Assembly (NCBI GenBank): GCA_031268095.1
Contig: JAIRXU010000028.1
Span: 19,209-83,208, forward strand
DNA: 64,000 nucleotides
Reading direction: 5' to 3'
From: Oscillospiraceae bacterium
GTDB taxonomy: Bacteria > Bacillota > Clostridia > Oscillospirales > Acutalibacteraceae
This document shows positions 25,756-35,541 of the stretch, piece after piece. Each line of letters starts with the position of its first letter. Position 1 is the stretch's first letter. Made by a program: the position numbers and the translations under genes. The notes under the pieces are model-generated. The model saw only the letters and a program-made list of their open reading frames with translations, did no database searches and had not been told where the DNA came from.

Positions 25756-25974
25756 GGCAGCCTCCCTGTGTTCATGATATCATATCAGCGCCAACCAGGC
25801 GCGAATCCCGCTCCAGACGCAGATTCCATTCGGACCGCGGGTCCGCTGGCTTCAGCTCCGTCAGAATAGTATTGTATTCCCTTTCCCCGCCCATGTCAAT
25901 AGGGAATGTCATCATCCCGGCCGCCGGCCGGCCGCTGGGCATGGAGGGACGGGGGGCTTGGCCTTCCCAAGGAA

Positions 25975-26012
25975 AACCGGGAGACGGAGAGAAATCCCTC
26001 CGCCTCCCGGTT
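25975..26012 (-). terminator. Terminator of the MacAB-like operon
   Basis: AACCGGGAGACGGAG...CTCCGCCTCCCGGTT; minus-strand 3' side TTTTCC. Confidence 0.75.
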
Positions 26013-26016
26013 GCTC

Positions 26017-26697
26017 TCAATGGTCTCCCGTGATCCGCCCATCCTCCAGCTGTACAATTCGCTGGGCCTTCGAGGCAACGTGTTGGTCGTGGGTGATCAT
26101 AATGATGGTTTTGCCCGCGCCGCTGTGCAGTTCCTGCATGAAACCCAGGACGTCTTCCCCGGTTTTTTTGTCCAGCGCGCCGGTGGGCTCGTCTGCCAGC
26201 AGCAGCGTCGGGTTGGTCACCAGCGCCCGGGCGATGGCCACCCGCTGGGCCTGACCGCCGGAAAGTTCCGCCGGTTTGCGTTTTAGCTTATCCCCCAGCC
26301 CCACCCGTTCCAGGGTGGCGGCGGCGTCCTGCTTGGCCTGCCCGTAGCTTTTTCCGGCCAGCAGCAGCGGCAGCGCCACATTATAGAGGACACTGTATTT
26401 GGCGATCAGGTTGTATTTTTGGAAGATAAACCCGATCTTCCGCCCCCGCAGCCGGGTCAGGGAGGCGTCATGGCTTTTCATGATATCCTGACCGTCCAGA
26501 AGATACTGTCCGCTGTCGGCCGTGTCCATCAGCCCGACAATGTTCATCAGGGTCGATTTTCCGGAGCCGGAGGCCCCGAGGATCGCGATGAATTCCCCTT
26601 CGTCAACATGCAGCGAGATATCGCTGAGCGCCCGGACGGCCCCATCGCCTTTGCCATAGGTCTTGCTGACTTCCCGCAGCGCAATGACGTTGTTCAT
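26017..26697 (-). CDS. ABC transporter ATP-binding protein (MacB/LolD-like)
   Basis: MNNVIALREVSKTYGKGDGAVRALSDISLHVDEGEFIAILGASGSGKSTLMNIVGLMDTADSGQYLLDG...LSGGQAQRVAIARALVTNPTLLLADEPTGALD. Confidence 0.96.
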   Translation of the reverse strand: MNNVIALREVSKTYGKGDGAVRALSDISLHVDEGEFIAILGASGSGKSTLMNIVGLMDTADSGQYLLDGQDIMKSHDASLTRLRGRKIGFIFQKYNLIAKYSVLYNVALPLLLAGKSYGQAKQDAAATLERVGLGDKLKRKPAELSGGQAQRVAIARALVTNPTLLLADEPTGALDKKTGEDVLGFMQELHSGAGKTIIMITHDQHVASKAQRIVQLEDGRITGDH

Positions 26698-26730
26698 AAA
26701 ACCGCCTCCATTATTTCGTTGTTCGGCCAG

Positions 26731-27528
26731 TTATTCCGCCGGTCCGCCGGCGACCACCATCGCACCGCCGTCCGGGACCGGAAAGACCTGCGCGCCATCC
26801 GGGATCTGTCCCGGATCCGGCATGCCTCCCTCCCCAGGAACGCCGCCGCCCATGAACATGCCGCCGCCCACCCAGCCGCTCATATTGATGATCTGCACTT
26901 CCTGGATGGTTGTGCCGTCGGCCTGATAAACAACATTGACGGTGTTGCCGTTTTTGATGTCCCCGATATCCGCGTCCTTGGTCTTCAGCTCCCCGTCCGT
27001 GAAGGAGATGCTTTTAATGGGCGTACCGATGGGAATGATAACCTCTTTTTCCTCGCCGGTGTAGCGCATGTTATTGACGTCCACGGTGACCGGTTCGCCG
27101 TTTTCATCGGTTTGCGGCTCCCGAGGCGTGAAGTTCGGCCGGCTGACCGGCGCGCCGTTCTCGTCAGTCACCGCTTCCCAGTTGCCGCGGCTCATCCCTT
27201 CGGGCAGCGAGAATTGCGCGCCGTCGGGCAGGCTGCCGCCTTCGCCCCGCCAATTGCCGCCGGAGACGGGTTCCCCGTTCGCGCCGGAAGGCCGGTTGTT
27301 CATGCGGTCGGCAATCTCTTGGGCATTGAAGGATCCCCGGAGCACCTTCAGCGTCAGCTGGTTGCCGACGATATCGCCGACCTCGGCATACAGGGCGTTG
27401 GCGGCGGCGCCGGAAGCAGAGGGATCCTCCTTGCCGCCGTTCGCCGCGGCGAGTTTGCCGCAGCCCGCCAGCAGCGCGGCCCAAACCAGCAGCGCAGTCA
27501 GGCACAGGGCAATTTTTTTCGTTTTCAT
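26731..27528 (-). CDS. Putative lipoprotein of the efflux operon
   Basis: MKTKKIALCLTALLVWAALLAGCGKLAAANGGKEDPSASGA... lipobox LLAGC; lies between the ATPase and permease genes. Confidence 0.8.
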   Translation of the reverse strand: MKTKKIALCLTALLVWAALLAGCGKLAAANGGKEDPSASGAAANALYAEVGDIVGNQLTLKVLRGSFNAQEIADRMNNRPSGANGEPVSGGNWRGEGGSLPDGAQFSLPEGMSRGNWEAVTDENGAPVSRPNFTPREPQTDENGEPVTVDVNNMRYTGEEKEVIIPIGTPIKSISFTDGELKTKDADIGDIKNGNTVNVVYQADGTTIQEVQIINMSGWVGGGMFMGGGVPGEGGMPDPGQIPDGAQVFPVPDGGAMVVAGGPAE

Positions 27529-27581
27529 TGGGATCTTCCTTTCTGTCGGTCAATGATATTCATGCCGGAAATGATTTCCGG

Positions 27582-28853
27582 TTACTCCGCATTCAGCGCT
27601 TCGATGGGCTTGAGGCGCGAGGCCTTCCAGGCCGGATAGAACCCGAAGAAAATCCCCGTTACCGCCGAAAAACAGAACCCGAGGATCAGGCCGTAAGCCG
27701 AGGCGGCATAGCTGATGCTGAAAAATTCGAGCAGCTTCGGCGCAACGAAGCTCAGGCCCATCCCCAGGAACCCGCCCATGACGCTGATGAATATGGCTTC
27801 CAGCAGGAATTCCATCAAGATCGCGGCCCGGCTGGCCCCAATGCTTTTGAGAATCCCGATTTCCCGCACCCGCTCGTTGACGGAGACCATCAGCACGTTC
27901 ATGATCCCGATCCCAGACACCACCAGCACGATGGCTGCCACGGCAATCAGCAGCGTAGACATGGTGTTTGCTGTTTGCAGCGCGGAGGACAGGGTGCTGC
28001 CCGCGTCGGCGACGGTATACATGCTGTCGCTCTGGACAATGCCGTAAATATAATCCTTGATTTCCTCGACGGCCAGATTGACGGAATCAATGTCGGTTGC
28101 CAGCACCACATAAGACGCGCTGCCTGCGCCTCCGGGGGCCATCCGCGCGCCCGCTGCGGTGGAACCGCCGGTGGTATACTTCACCGCCACGTCATAAGGG
28201 ACATAAACCATATCGTCCGGCGAGGTGCTGGCCTCGCTCCGGCCGCTCCCGGAACTCAGGCCCGCGCTGCCGCCGACGCGCGCCAGCACCCCTTCCACTG
28301 TAAAGGACAATCCCTTGAGTTTCACCGTTTCGCCGACGCAGCTTTCCCAGTCGTCGCCGAACATCTCGGCCGCCAGGTTATAGCCCAGGATACAGACCTT
28401 GCGCCGGGCGGCGCCGTCGTCGTCGGTGAAGTAGTCTCCCAGCGCCAGGTCAGCGTGCGTAATCTCCTGATATGCCTCGTTGACGCCCAGCACCGTAACG
28501 GTTTTGCTTGTTTGCCCATAGGCGACCGTCGTGGAGGTGGAAACGCTGATCCCAACGCTCTTGATGTGCTCCAGCGTTTCCATGTCCAGCGCCTGCTGTT
28601 TCGATAGGGTCGATTGGGACGAAGTTGCCCCGCCGCGGAACATCTGCATGCCGCCCGCCCGGGAAATGGTGATGGTTTCCACTGAAAGGCGCTTGTATTG
28701 CTCCGAAACGCTGTCTTCCCCCGCCTTGCCGATGCCCACCACCATGATAATGGTGAATGAACCAATGATGATGCCGAGGCTTGTGAGCAGAACACGGAAT
28801 TTATTGGCCCCGACGCTGTAGAACACGCTGCGCAGCAGCTCCGTCAGCCTCAT
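27582..28853 (-). CDS. ABC transporter permease (MacB/FtsX-type)
   Basis: MRLTELLRSVFYSVGANKFRVLLTSLGIIIGSFTIIMVVGIGKAGEDSVSEQYKRL...IGIMNVLMVSVNERVREIGILKSIGASRAAILMEFLLEAIFISVMGG. Confidence 0.95.
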   Translation of the reverse strand: MRLTELLRSVFYSVGANKFRVLLTSLGIIIGSFTIIMVVGIGKAGEDSVSEQYKRLSVETITISRAGGMQMFRGGATSSQSTLSKQQALDMETLEHIKSVGISVSTSTTVAYGQTSKTVTVLGVNEAYQEITHADLALGDYFTDDDGAARRKVCILGYNLAAEMFGDDWESCVGETVKLKGLSFTVEGVLARVGGSAGLSSGSGRSEASTSPDDMVYVPYDVAVKYTTGGSTAAGARMAPGGAGSASYVVLATDIDSVNLAVEEIKDYIYGIVQSDSMYTVADAGSTLSSALQTANTMSTLLIAVAAIVLVVSGIGIMNVLMVSVNERVREIGILKSIGASRAAILMEFLLEAIFISVMGGFLGMGLSFVAPKLLEFFSISYAASAYGLILGFCFSAVTGIFFGFYPAWKASRLKPIEALNAE

Positions 28854-30640
28854 GCGGTTTTCACCGTCCCTACCGCCACCGTATCGCCCTCCGCCAGGCC
28901 CGAAAGCACCTCGCTCTCTGTGCCGTTGGTCAGACCGCAGCTGACCTCCCGTTTCTCGTAGCCAGACTTGACGACAACGTTGACATACTGCTTCCCGTCC
29001 TCCAGGAATACCGCTTTATTCGGGACCAAGAGGACGTCTTTGTGCTCCAGCCGGACGAAGGTCAGCAGCGCGGCCATTCCGTCCTTAATGACGGAATCGG
29101 CCTGGTCCAGCTTCACGGTCACGGTATACGTGGTAATCCCGGAAGAATCCGTGCTGGGCAGGGAGGACACGGTCAGCACACTGCCGGAAAAGCTCTCTTC
29201 GCCGATGCTGTCGATTTGCACGCGGACGACCTGTCCGGCCTCGACGCCGACAATGTCTCCTTCCGTGATGTTCGCTGTCAGATAAATGGCCGACAGGTCG
29301 CACACCGTCACGACGGCGGAACTGCTGCCAGAGGTGCCGAAAACCGCCATGCCGCCAGCAGGATTGCTGGAAGCGCTCACCTTTTCGCCCTCTTTTTTGC
29401 TGACGTTGATCACAGCGCCGTCCAGGGGCGCGGTGATTTTGGTCTTCTCCAGCCGGTTTTTCGCCTCCTGGAGCGCCAGTTCCGCATCTTTAACGGCGGA
29501 AGCGGCATTGCTCACGGCAGTGGACCCTTTTTCGGCCTGTGCGTAACTTTCCAGCTGCAAATTATAAGCCGCCTGATCTTTGGAAAGCGTTGCGGTGAAG
29601 TCCTTCTTGGCCTTTTCCAGGTTCTTTTCCGCCTTGGTCAGGGCGTTTTGCGCATCGGTGACATTTTGCTGGGCCGTTGCGAGGGCGTCGTTCGCTTTTT
29701 TGGCGGCCTCGGTTTTCGCCAGGGCGATGTCCTCTTTGAGCCGCTGGAGAGACTGCACCGCGCTGTCGTAATTTTTTTGCGCCGTCTCCAGCTTGGCGCT
29801 GGCGTCCTTGGCGGCCTGGGTTTTGGCGCTGGCCATATCTTCCTTCAGCCGGGTCAGCTTGGTCTGCGCGGTATCCAGCGCTTTTTGTGCCGCTGAGACG
29901 GCCGTGCTGTCCCCTTCCGCTTTGGCGGTGGCCAGAGCCTTTGTCTTTTCGGTGACGTCCGCCGCCGCGTCGTCAATCTGCCGCTGGTAGCTGGTCGCGT
30001 CGAACGGATTGCGGGCGGTGGCGGTCGCGTCCGAAAGCTCTTTGAGCCGCGCGGCCAAGGTGGCGTTGGCGTCGGCCAGCTGCCGGTCGGAAGCCAGGGA
30101 GTCGTACGGGTTCTTTGCCGTCTTTTCCGCTTCCGCCAATTCCGTCTTCCGCTTCTCCAGGGTGCGCTTCGCTTCTGTTACGGCGTTGTCGTAATCGAAG
30201 CTGTCGAACCCGGAACTCAAGTTGGTCTTGGCGTTTTGCAGGCTTTGCTGGTCGCTCTTGAGGTTGTGGGAATAGGACCAGAGCGCGTCGGCGTAGTTGG
30301 TCTGGGCCTTGTCGAGGGTGTTTTGGGCGGTTTCGATGGCCAGCTGATAATCGGAATCATCCAGCTCCACGAGCAAATCGCCTTTCTTCACCGTGTCGCC
30401 TGCCGCGACATGCAGTTTGTTGACGGTGCCTTCCACCTCAAAATTGAGGTTCGTCACCGGCAGGGCGACGGTCCCGTCCGCCGTCAGACCAACGACGAGG
30501 TCTCCTTTGGCGACCTGCTTCGTCGCGGCACTGCCGCTGGCAGCTTGGTTTTTCTCCTCGCCGCAGCCCGCCAGCGGCAGAATCAGGGAAAGCAGCAGGG
30601 CCGCGGCGGCGGCGGCCCGCCTCGTTTTGCATGGTTTCAT
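28850..30640 (-). CDS. HlyD/MacA-like periplasmic-adaptor-type efflux protein with long coiled coil
   Basis: MKPCKTRRAAAAAALLLSLILPLAGCGEEKNQ...LVVGLTADGTVALPVTNLNFEVEGTVNKLHVAAGDTVKKGDLLVELDDSDYQLAIE...; ATGA overlap with the permease. Confidence 0.92.
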   Translation of the reverse strand: MKPCKTRRAAAAAALLLSLILPLAGCGEEKNQAASGSAATKQVAKGDLVVGLTADGTVALPVTNLNFEVEGTVNKLHVAAGDTVKKGDLLVELDDSDYQLAIETAQNTLDKAQTNYADALWSYSHNLKSDQQSLQNAKTNLSSGFDSFDYDNAVTEAKRTLEKRKTELAEAEKTAKNPYDSLASDRQLADANATLAARLKELSDATATARNPFDATSYQRQIDDAAADVTEKTKALATAKAEGDSTAVSAAQKALDTAQTKLTRLKEDMASAKTQAAKDASAKLETAQKNYDSAVQSLQRLKEDIALAKTEAAKKANDALATAQQNVTDAQNALTKAEKNLEKAKKDFTATLSKDQAAYNLQLESYAQAEKGSTAVSNAASAVKDAELALQEAKNRLEKTKITAPLDGAVINVSKKEGEKVSASSNPAGGMAVFGTSGSSSAVVTVCDLSAIYLTANITEGDIVGVEAGQVVRVQIDSIGEESFSGSVLTVSSLPSTDSSGITTYTVTVKLDQADSVIKDGMAALLTFVRLEHKDVLLVPNKAVFLEDGKQYVNVVVKSGYEKREVSCGLTNGTESEVLSGLAEGDTVAVGTVKTA

Positions 30641-30866
30641 CAGAATGACAACCTCCCTAAAGCATTTTTTACACCTGGGATCTGCCAATAGGATACCAGA
30701 CGAACATTGCAGTTTGCTTGGAAGGCGATGTATACTTTGTGAAAGTTAGGTGAAAAATGCATGCCCATATGCAGCCTAAGGCCTGCCCGGCAGAACAAAA
30801 AACGCCGCCGCAGAGGGAACCGCGGGTGCGGCTGTCCTCCACGACGGCTCGGTGGTCCAATATTTT

Positions 30867-32375
30867 CTATCCGCGCAGGCAGTCCACCGCCGCCCGCTCA
30901 ATCCCCAGCCCGGCCCGGTAGCGCTCCAAAAATGTTTCGAAGCCCGCCATGTCGGCGGGAGCCGGAGCAACGGTTCTTCCGTGCTCCGCCGCAAAGACCC
31001 GCCGCGCGAGGTAGTCCTCCAGTGGCTCGTCCCCCTCCCGGCGCAACAGAAAAGCCGCCAGCAGGGCAATGCCCCAGGCCCCGCCCTCTCCCGCTGTTTC
31101 CATGACGGCCACGGGGGTCCGCAACGCCGCCGCCATCAGCGTCTGTCCGGCGCTGCCCGCCTTGAACAGCCCGCCGTGCCCCAGCAGGCGATCCAGCCGC
31201 ATGCCGTCTGCGGTGAGGATATCCATGCCAATGCGCAGGGACGCCATGGCTGAGAAGAGCAGACAGCGGCAGAAATTCGGCAGCGTCAGGCGGCTCTCCG
31301 GCAACCGGCAGAAGAGGGGGCGCCCGGCCTCCAGCCCAGTGATATGCTCGCCGCCATAATAATTGTATGCCAGCAGCCCCCCGGCGTCGGCCTCGCCGGC
31401 CAAAGCGCTGCGGTAGAAAAGCGCATACGTCACCTCGGGGGAGGCGCCGCTCGCTTCCCGCAGCAACCCTGCCCAGGCGTCAATATCCGTCGTGCAGTTA
31501 TTGCAGTGCACCATGGCCACGGGGCGGCCCGCCGGGGTGGCAACGATGTCGATTTCCGAATGGACACGCGGGAGCGGCTGTTCCAGCACCGCCATGGCAA
31601 AAATGCTCGTTCCCGCCGAAATATTGCCTGTCCGCGCGGCCACGCTGTTGGTGGCAACCATGCCGGTTCCCGCATCGCCTTCCGGCGGGCAAAGCGGGAG
31701 GCCGGCGGACAGATTCCCGCCCAGCAACGCAGCGCCCTCCCGCGTCAGGCAACCCGCAGGTTCTCCCGCCGTGAGCACCCGGGGCAAAACGTCCCGCAGC
31801 CGCCAGCGGATTCCTTTGGCCGCCAGCAGCGCGTCGAACTGCGCCAGCATGCCCGGATGGTAGTCGCCGCCGTCCACGGGGAACATTCCCGAAGCGTCTC
31901 CGATCCCCAGAACCGTTTCCCCCGTCAGCCGCCAGTGGACGTACCCGGCCAGGGTGGTGAGATAGGCGACATTCTGCACGTGCGCTTCTCCGTTCAAAAT
32001 AGCCTGATAAAGATGGGCAACGCTCCAGCGCTGGGGAATGTTGAAGCCGAACAGGGCGGAGAGTTCCCCGGCCGCCTGTCCCGTGCAGGTGTTGCGCCAG
32101 GTCCGGAACGGCGCCAGCAGCCGACCGTCCCGATCGAACGCCAAATACCCGTGCATCATTGCCGAAATCCCCAGAACATCGGGGCCCGGCGCGGCATCCA
32201 GCCCCGCCAGCGCGTCCTGCAATCCCGTCCAGACGTCCTCCAAATGATAGGTCCACACTCCGTCTTCCAGCCGGTTTTCCCATCCGTGGGAACCGGACCA
32301 GACAGGCCTGTGGCTGCCGTCCACCAAAACCGCCTTGATCCGCGTCGATCCCAATTCCACTCCAAGCGCTCGCAT
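30867..32375 (-). CDS. FGGY-family carbohydrate kinase
   Basis: [53 protein letters not shown]...[12 protein letters not shown]...[45 protein letters not shown]. Confidence 0.92.
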   Translation of the reverse strand: MRALGVELGSTRIKAVLVDGSHRPVWSGSHGWENRLEDGVWTYHLEDVWTGLQDALAGLDAAPGPDVLGISAMMHGYLAFDRDGRLLAPFRTWRNTCTGQAAGELSALFGFNIPQRWSVAHLYQAILNGEAHVQNVAYLTTLAGYVHWRLTGETVLGIGDASGMFPVDGGDYHPGMLAQFDALLAAKGIRWRLRDVLPRVLTAGEPAGCLTREGAALLGGNLSAGLPLCPPEGDAGTGMVATNSVAARTGNISAGTSIFAMAVLEQPLPRVHSEIDIVATPAGRPVAMVHCNNCTTDIDAWAGLLREASGASPEVTYALFYRSALAGEADAGGLLAYNYYGGEHITGLEAGRPLFCRLPESRLTLPNFCRCLLFSAMASLRIGMDILTADGMRLDRLLGHGGLFKAGSAGQTLMAAALRTPVAVMETAGEGGAWGIALLAAFLLRREGDEPLEDYLARRVFAAEHGRTVAPAPADMAGFETFLERYRAGLGIERAAVDCLRG

Positions 32376-32580
32376 GCGATCTCCTCCTTCGTGCTGCATC
32401 GGTTTCCTGTCCTCAGTATACAGGATGACGGGAAGGTTGTCAAGCGGACAAAGGGCGGCGGCCGAAAAAAGGCGGCGCGGCCGCAACAGTCTTCCTTGCG
32501 TTTCCGCCGGAATTGGGGACGTTTTGGGAACGGCTGCGGCTATGATTCCTCTGTCAAACCCAAGGCAAGGTCAAACGACA

Positions 32581-32620
32581 AAAACCAACCGCAGCAACAA
32601 GCCGCCGCGGTTGGTTTTTT
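32581..32620 (-). terminator. Terminator downstream of the GH32 gene (stem symmetric, possibly bidirectional)
   Basis: AAAACCAACCGC (32581-32592) / GCGGTTGGTTTT (32607-32618). Confidence 0.75.
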
Positions 32621-32640
32621 GTCATTGACTATGGGGTGCG

Positions 32641-33651
32641 TCACAGCTCCTCCCAATAGGCAAACGAGGCCGCGCCGCCGTCAACGAACCCTTCTACGAT
32701 CCCGGCATCGCATAGCAGTTCCGTGCCCGGTTCGCTTTCCCGCAGTAAATGCCGTGCCTCTTCCACGGGATACAGCGTCAGCCGCCCGTCGTCTTGGCAC
32801 CTCACTTCGCGCGGGACGGTCAGCGCCCCGTTATACGCTGCGCCGGGGTCTGGCCGGATGGACCAGGAATACAGCCACGCGATCAGAATGCGGCGGCCGC
32901 GGTCATCCAGAAAGGTTTGCGGCGCATAGAAATGCGGCCCGGCCTCCGGCATATACTCTTCCTTCGGCGTAAAGGTTTGCCCGTCGAAATCACCCATGAC
33001 GAATACCGCGCTGTGGCTGGCGCGGCCCATCCGCGAAAACAGCAGCACATACCCGTCGTTCAGCGGGAAAAAGTCGGGACACTCCAGCACGGCGCCGTGC
33101 GCCCCGTTTTGATAAAGCACACCGGCGTCATTCCAATGCAGCAAATCCGTCGAAGTATACCGCAGTATTTTGCCGACGCCGTCTTTGCCGGAGCCCAGCA
33201 CCATGTGCCAGGTATCTCCTATTTTCGTCACCTTCGGATCGCGAAAATCACCGCTGCCCTCTGCCGGGAAAGCACGGATCACCGGGTTGCGCTCATATTT
33301 CTCAAAATGAATCCCATCGGCGCTGACGGCGACGGAGACCGTCTGCCCCAGGTTATGCGAGACGGAAGTATAGAACAGCCACAGCATGCCGTCCTTTTCC
33401 GCCGCGCTGCCCGACCAGCAGCCGCCGTTGTCTTCGTACCACTGGTCCGGCGTGAGGGCGAGGGGCAATTCGTCCCAGTACAGCAGGTCTTCGCTCACGG
33501 CATGGCCCCAGTGCATCGGCCCCCACACAGCCGCGTGCGGGTTGTGCTGGAAAAATACGTGCGTTTTTCCCTGAAACCGGATCAGCCCGTTGGGATCGTT
33601 CATCCAGCCTTTCCGCGGGGTGAAATGATACCTGGGGCGAGCGCGCTGCAT
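32641..33651 (-). CDS. Glycoside hydrolase family 32 (sucrose/fructan hydrolase-like), short form
   Basis: MQRARPRYHFTPRKGWMNDPNGLIRFQGKTHVFFQHNPHAAVWGPMHWGHAVSEDLLYWDELPLAL...; WMNDPNG, FRDPKV and ECPDFF motifs intact. Confidence 0.93.
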   Translation of the reverse strand: MQRARPRYHFTPRKGWMNDPNGLIRFQGKTHVFFQHNPHAAVWGPMHWGHAVSEDLLYWDELPLALTPDQWYEDNGGCWSGSAAEKDGMLWLFYTSVSHNLGQTVSVAVSADGIHFEKYERNPVIRAFPAEGSGDFRDPKVTKIGDTWHMVLGSGKDGVGKILRYTSTDLLHWNDAGVLYQNGAHGAVLECPDFFPLNDGYVLLFSRMGRASHSAVFVMGDFDGQTFTPKEEYMPEAGPHFYAPQTFLDDRGRRILIAWLYSWSIRPDPGAAYNGALTVPREVRCQDDGRLTLYPVEEARHLLRESEPGTELLCDAGIVEGFVDGGAASFAYWEEL

Positions 33652-33783
33652 GGCAAAACCCTCTCTCTTCTGTCCCTTGGCTTCTCGTCCCCTCGCGGAC
33701 AAACCATTTCTCGCACCCCGTCCAAGCCTTGACTCGGTTCGGAACCATCGTTTTGTCGCCGTCGGCGGCTTCCGGGGGAAACG

Positions 33784-35433
33784 CTATCCGCGTACGCTTG
33801 CCGTCAGCGCCGCGAAAGCATCGACCAGCCGTTCGCCGCCGAGGGTGCTGGCAGCATTCACTTCCTCATTGCCGAACTGGACGAAAGGATGCACATCGTT
33901 TTTCAGCAGGTTGTATCCGCAGTGGTCGTTGGTCAGCCCGAAGACAATCAGCTTCCGTCCCGCGGGGACGTCGTCCTTCATCGGTGTGAAGGCCCAGTCC
34001 TCCCCCTTCCAAGCTTGCGCCGCCGTCAAACCGCCGCCGAAGGCCAGGGCCGGTTCTGTCTCGCCGGGGCAAATGGCAATCGACAGCTGGTCCCCCAGTT
34101 CCAGGTATCCGACCTCCGTAATCAGGTCCAGCTTTGTCCCCAGCAGGTTCGCGCGGGAGACCGTCGCTTCCACCGCGCCGAGCTTGAAAAACAGCAGGTG
34201 TAAGGGATTGTCGATGGGCATGGCATATTCTTTGTGCGCAATATTCAGCAGCGGCGTTACCGGTGTATCCTGGATCCCGGCCAGCAAGCCGCCCAGCGCT
34301 TCGCCGTAGAGCCTCAGCTTCTCCAGCGCCGTCTGATCCGGCTGGTCGATGGGGCTGGTATCCAGGGTAATCGCCAATTGCGCGCCCTGAATCAACAGAA
34401 AATTGGCGTTTGGTCCGGCGGGGTCGCTGATCACCTGTTCCATGTAATACGGGTAATCCCCCGTCAGCTCCCGACCGGCCGCGCCGTTGCCGGTGCAGTG
34501 AATGGCCAGGTTCGCTATCCAGGTTTCCCGGGGGGCAGGATCCTGCGCCGTCGGATCGGGGGTAAAACGCAGGCGGTGCAGATCCGAGTCAAAGACCAAG
34601 GGCTCCCGCTTGTCCCGGATGTATTCGGTCATATCCGCCGCGCCGTACGACAGTGTGCCGGGTTTCATGTCGGCCACCGCCGCCTTGACGGCGTCCGTCA
34701 CCGTGGTATACAGATGCTGCATAAACCCGGGATTCTTGCCGCTGTATGGCTGGAACAGCCCCGTGACATTGGCGACGGGGTTGAGGAATACCATCGGCAG
34801 GATCGGCCCGTTCATGCCCAGGGTGTCAATCTCGCTGTGCTGGTGCAGGACCGAAACGTTGATGCTGACAATATTGTGGGTCTTGACGTAGTCGTTTTCC
34901 GCCAGCTTCGCCCGCACCCTGCGCACGTCGGCGCTGGTGATCCCAAAGCCGTCGATCACCGCGAAAATCACCGTTCCCCGTGTGCCGCCGTCGCTGAGGG
35001 CGACCACCCGGACCAATTGATTGTCGATCAGTTCCGTCGGCGTTTTGGCGTCAATGACCGGCGTTTGCCCCGGGCCAACCAGCCCGCCGCCGACGTAATG
35101 CTTGCCGTCGAAAATATCGTCTGTCAGCAGCGGGGCCCGGGCGTAGCCCAGGTTCCAGCGGGCGCCGGCCTCCGGCGCGCTGCGGAAACCGTCCTGTCCC
35201 GGATAAAAATCCGGGCTTTGCTCATACTTGCAGACGGGCTTGCCCGGAATCAGCATACGGATGAGGTTGATCAGCCCGACGGCAGCCCAGTCCGCGACGC
35301 TGTAGAGCGTACGGTCCGTGGCGCTCGGCGCGACGGCGGCTCCGTCCGCCGCGAGGACGCTTGCCCCGCCGCTTCCCAGCAGCAGGCAAACGCACAGCAG
35401 CAGCGCCAACGGTCTCTTTGCTTTTTTCATCAA
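33784..35433 (-). CDS. Secreted neutral/alkaline ceramidase-like protein
   Basis: MMKKAKRPLALLLCVCLLLGSGGASVLA signal; LGYARAPLLTDD...VVALSDGGTRGTVIFAVIDGFGITSADVRRVRAKL...NIVSINVSVLHQHSEIDTLGMNG pattern. Confidence 0.6.
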   Translation of the reverse strand: MMKKAKRPLALLLCVCLLLGSGGASVLAADGAAVAPSATDRTLYSVADWAAVGLINLIRMLIPGKPVCKYEQSPDFYPGQDGFRSAPEAGARWNLGYARAPLLTDDIFDGKHYVGGGLVGPGQTPVIDAKTPTELIDNQLVRVVALSDGGTRGTVIFAVIDGFGITSADVRRVRAKLAENDYVKTHNIVSINVSVLHQHSEIDTLGMNGPILPMVFLNPVANVTGLFQPYSGKNPGFMQHLYTTVTDAVKAAVADMKPGTLSYGAADMTEYIRDKREPLVFDSDLHRLRFTPDPTAQDPAPRETWIANLAIHCTGNGAAGRELTGDYPYYMEQVISDPAGPNANFLLIQGAQLAITLDTSPIDQPDQTALEKLRLYGEALGGLLAGIQDTPVTPLLNIAHKEYAMPIDNPLHLLFFKLGAVEATVSRANLLGTKLDLITEVGYLELGDQLSIAICPGETEPALAFGGGLTAAQAWKGEDWAFTPMKDDVPAGRKLIVFGLTNDHCGYNLLKNDVHPFVQFGNEEVNAASTLGGERLVDAFAALTASVRG

Positions 35434-35541
35434 ATATCAAGACCTTTCCTGTCAAAATGCCCCAAAATACTTTGCGTTTAAAATCGCCCGACGATTACAC
35501 CAAATGTAACGGCAGTTCCATGCCCCGGTATACAGGCGGCT

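Noticed and set aside
27528-28607. 359-aa plus-strand ORF
   Set aside because: Antisense to the well-supported MacB-like permease; no recognisable domain.
31344-32972. 542-aa plus-strand ORF
   Set aside because: Antisense to the FGGY kinase and GH32 genes; composition is shadow-frame like.
34234-35481. 415-aa plus-strand ORF
   Set aside because: Antisense to the ceramidase-like gene; His/Gln/Arg-rich shadow composition.
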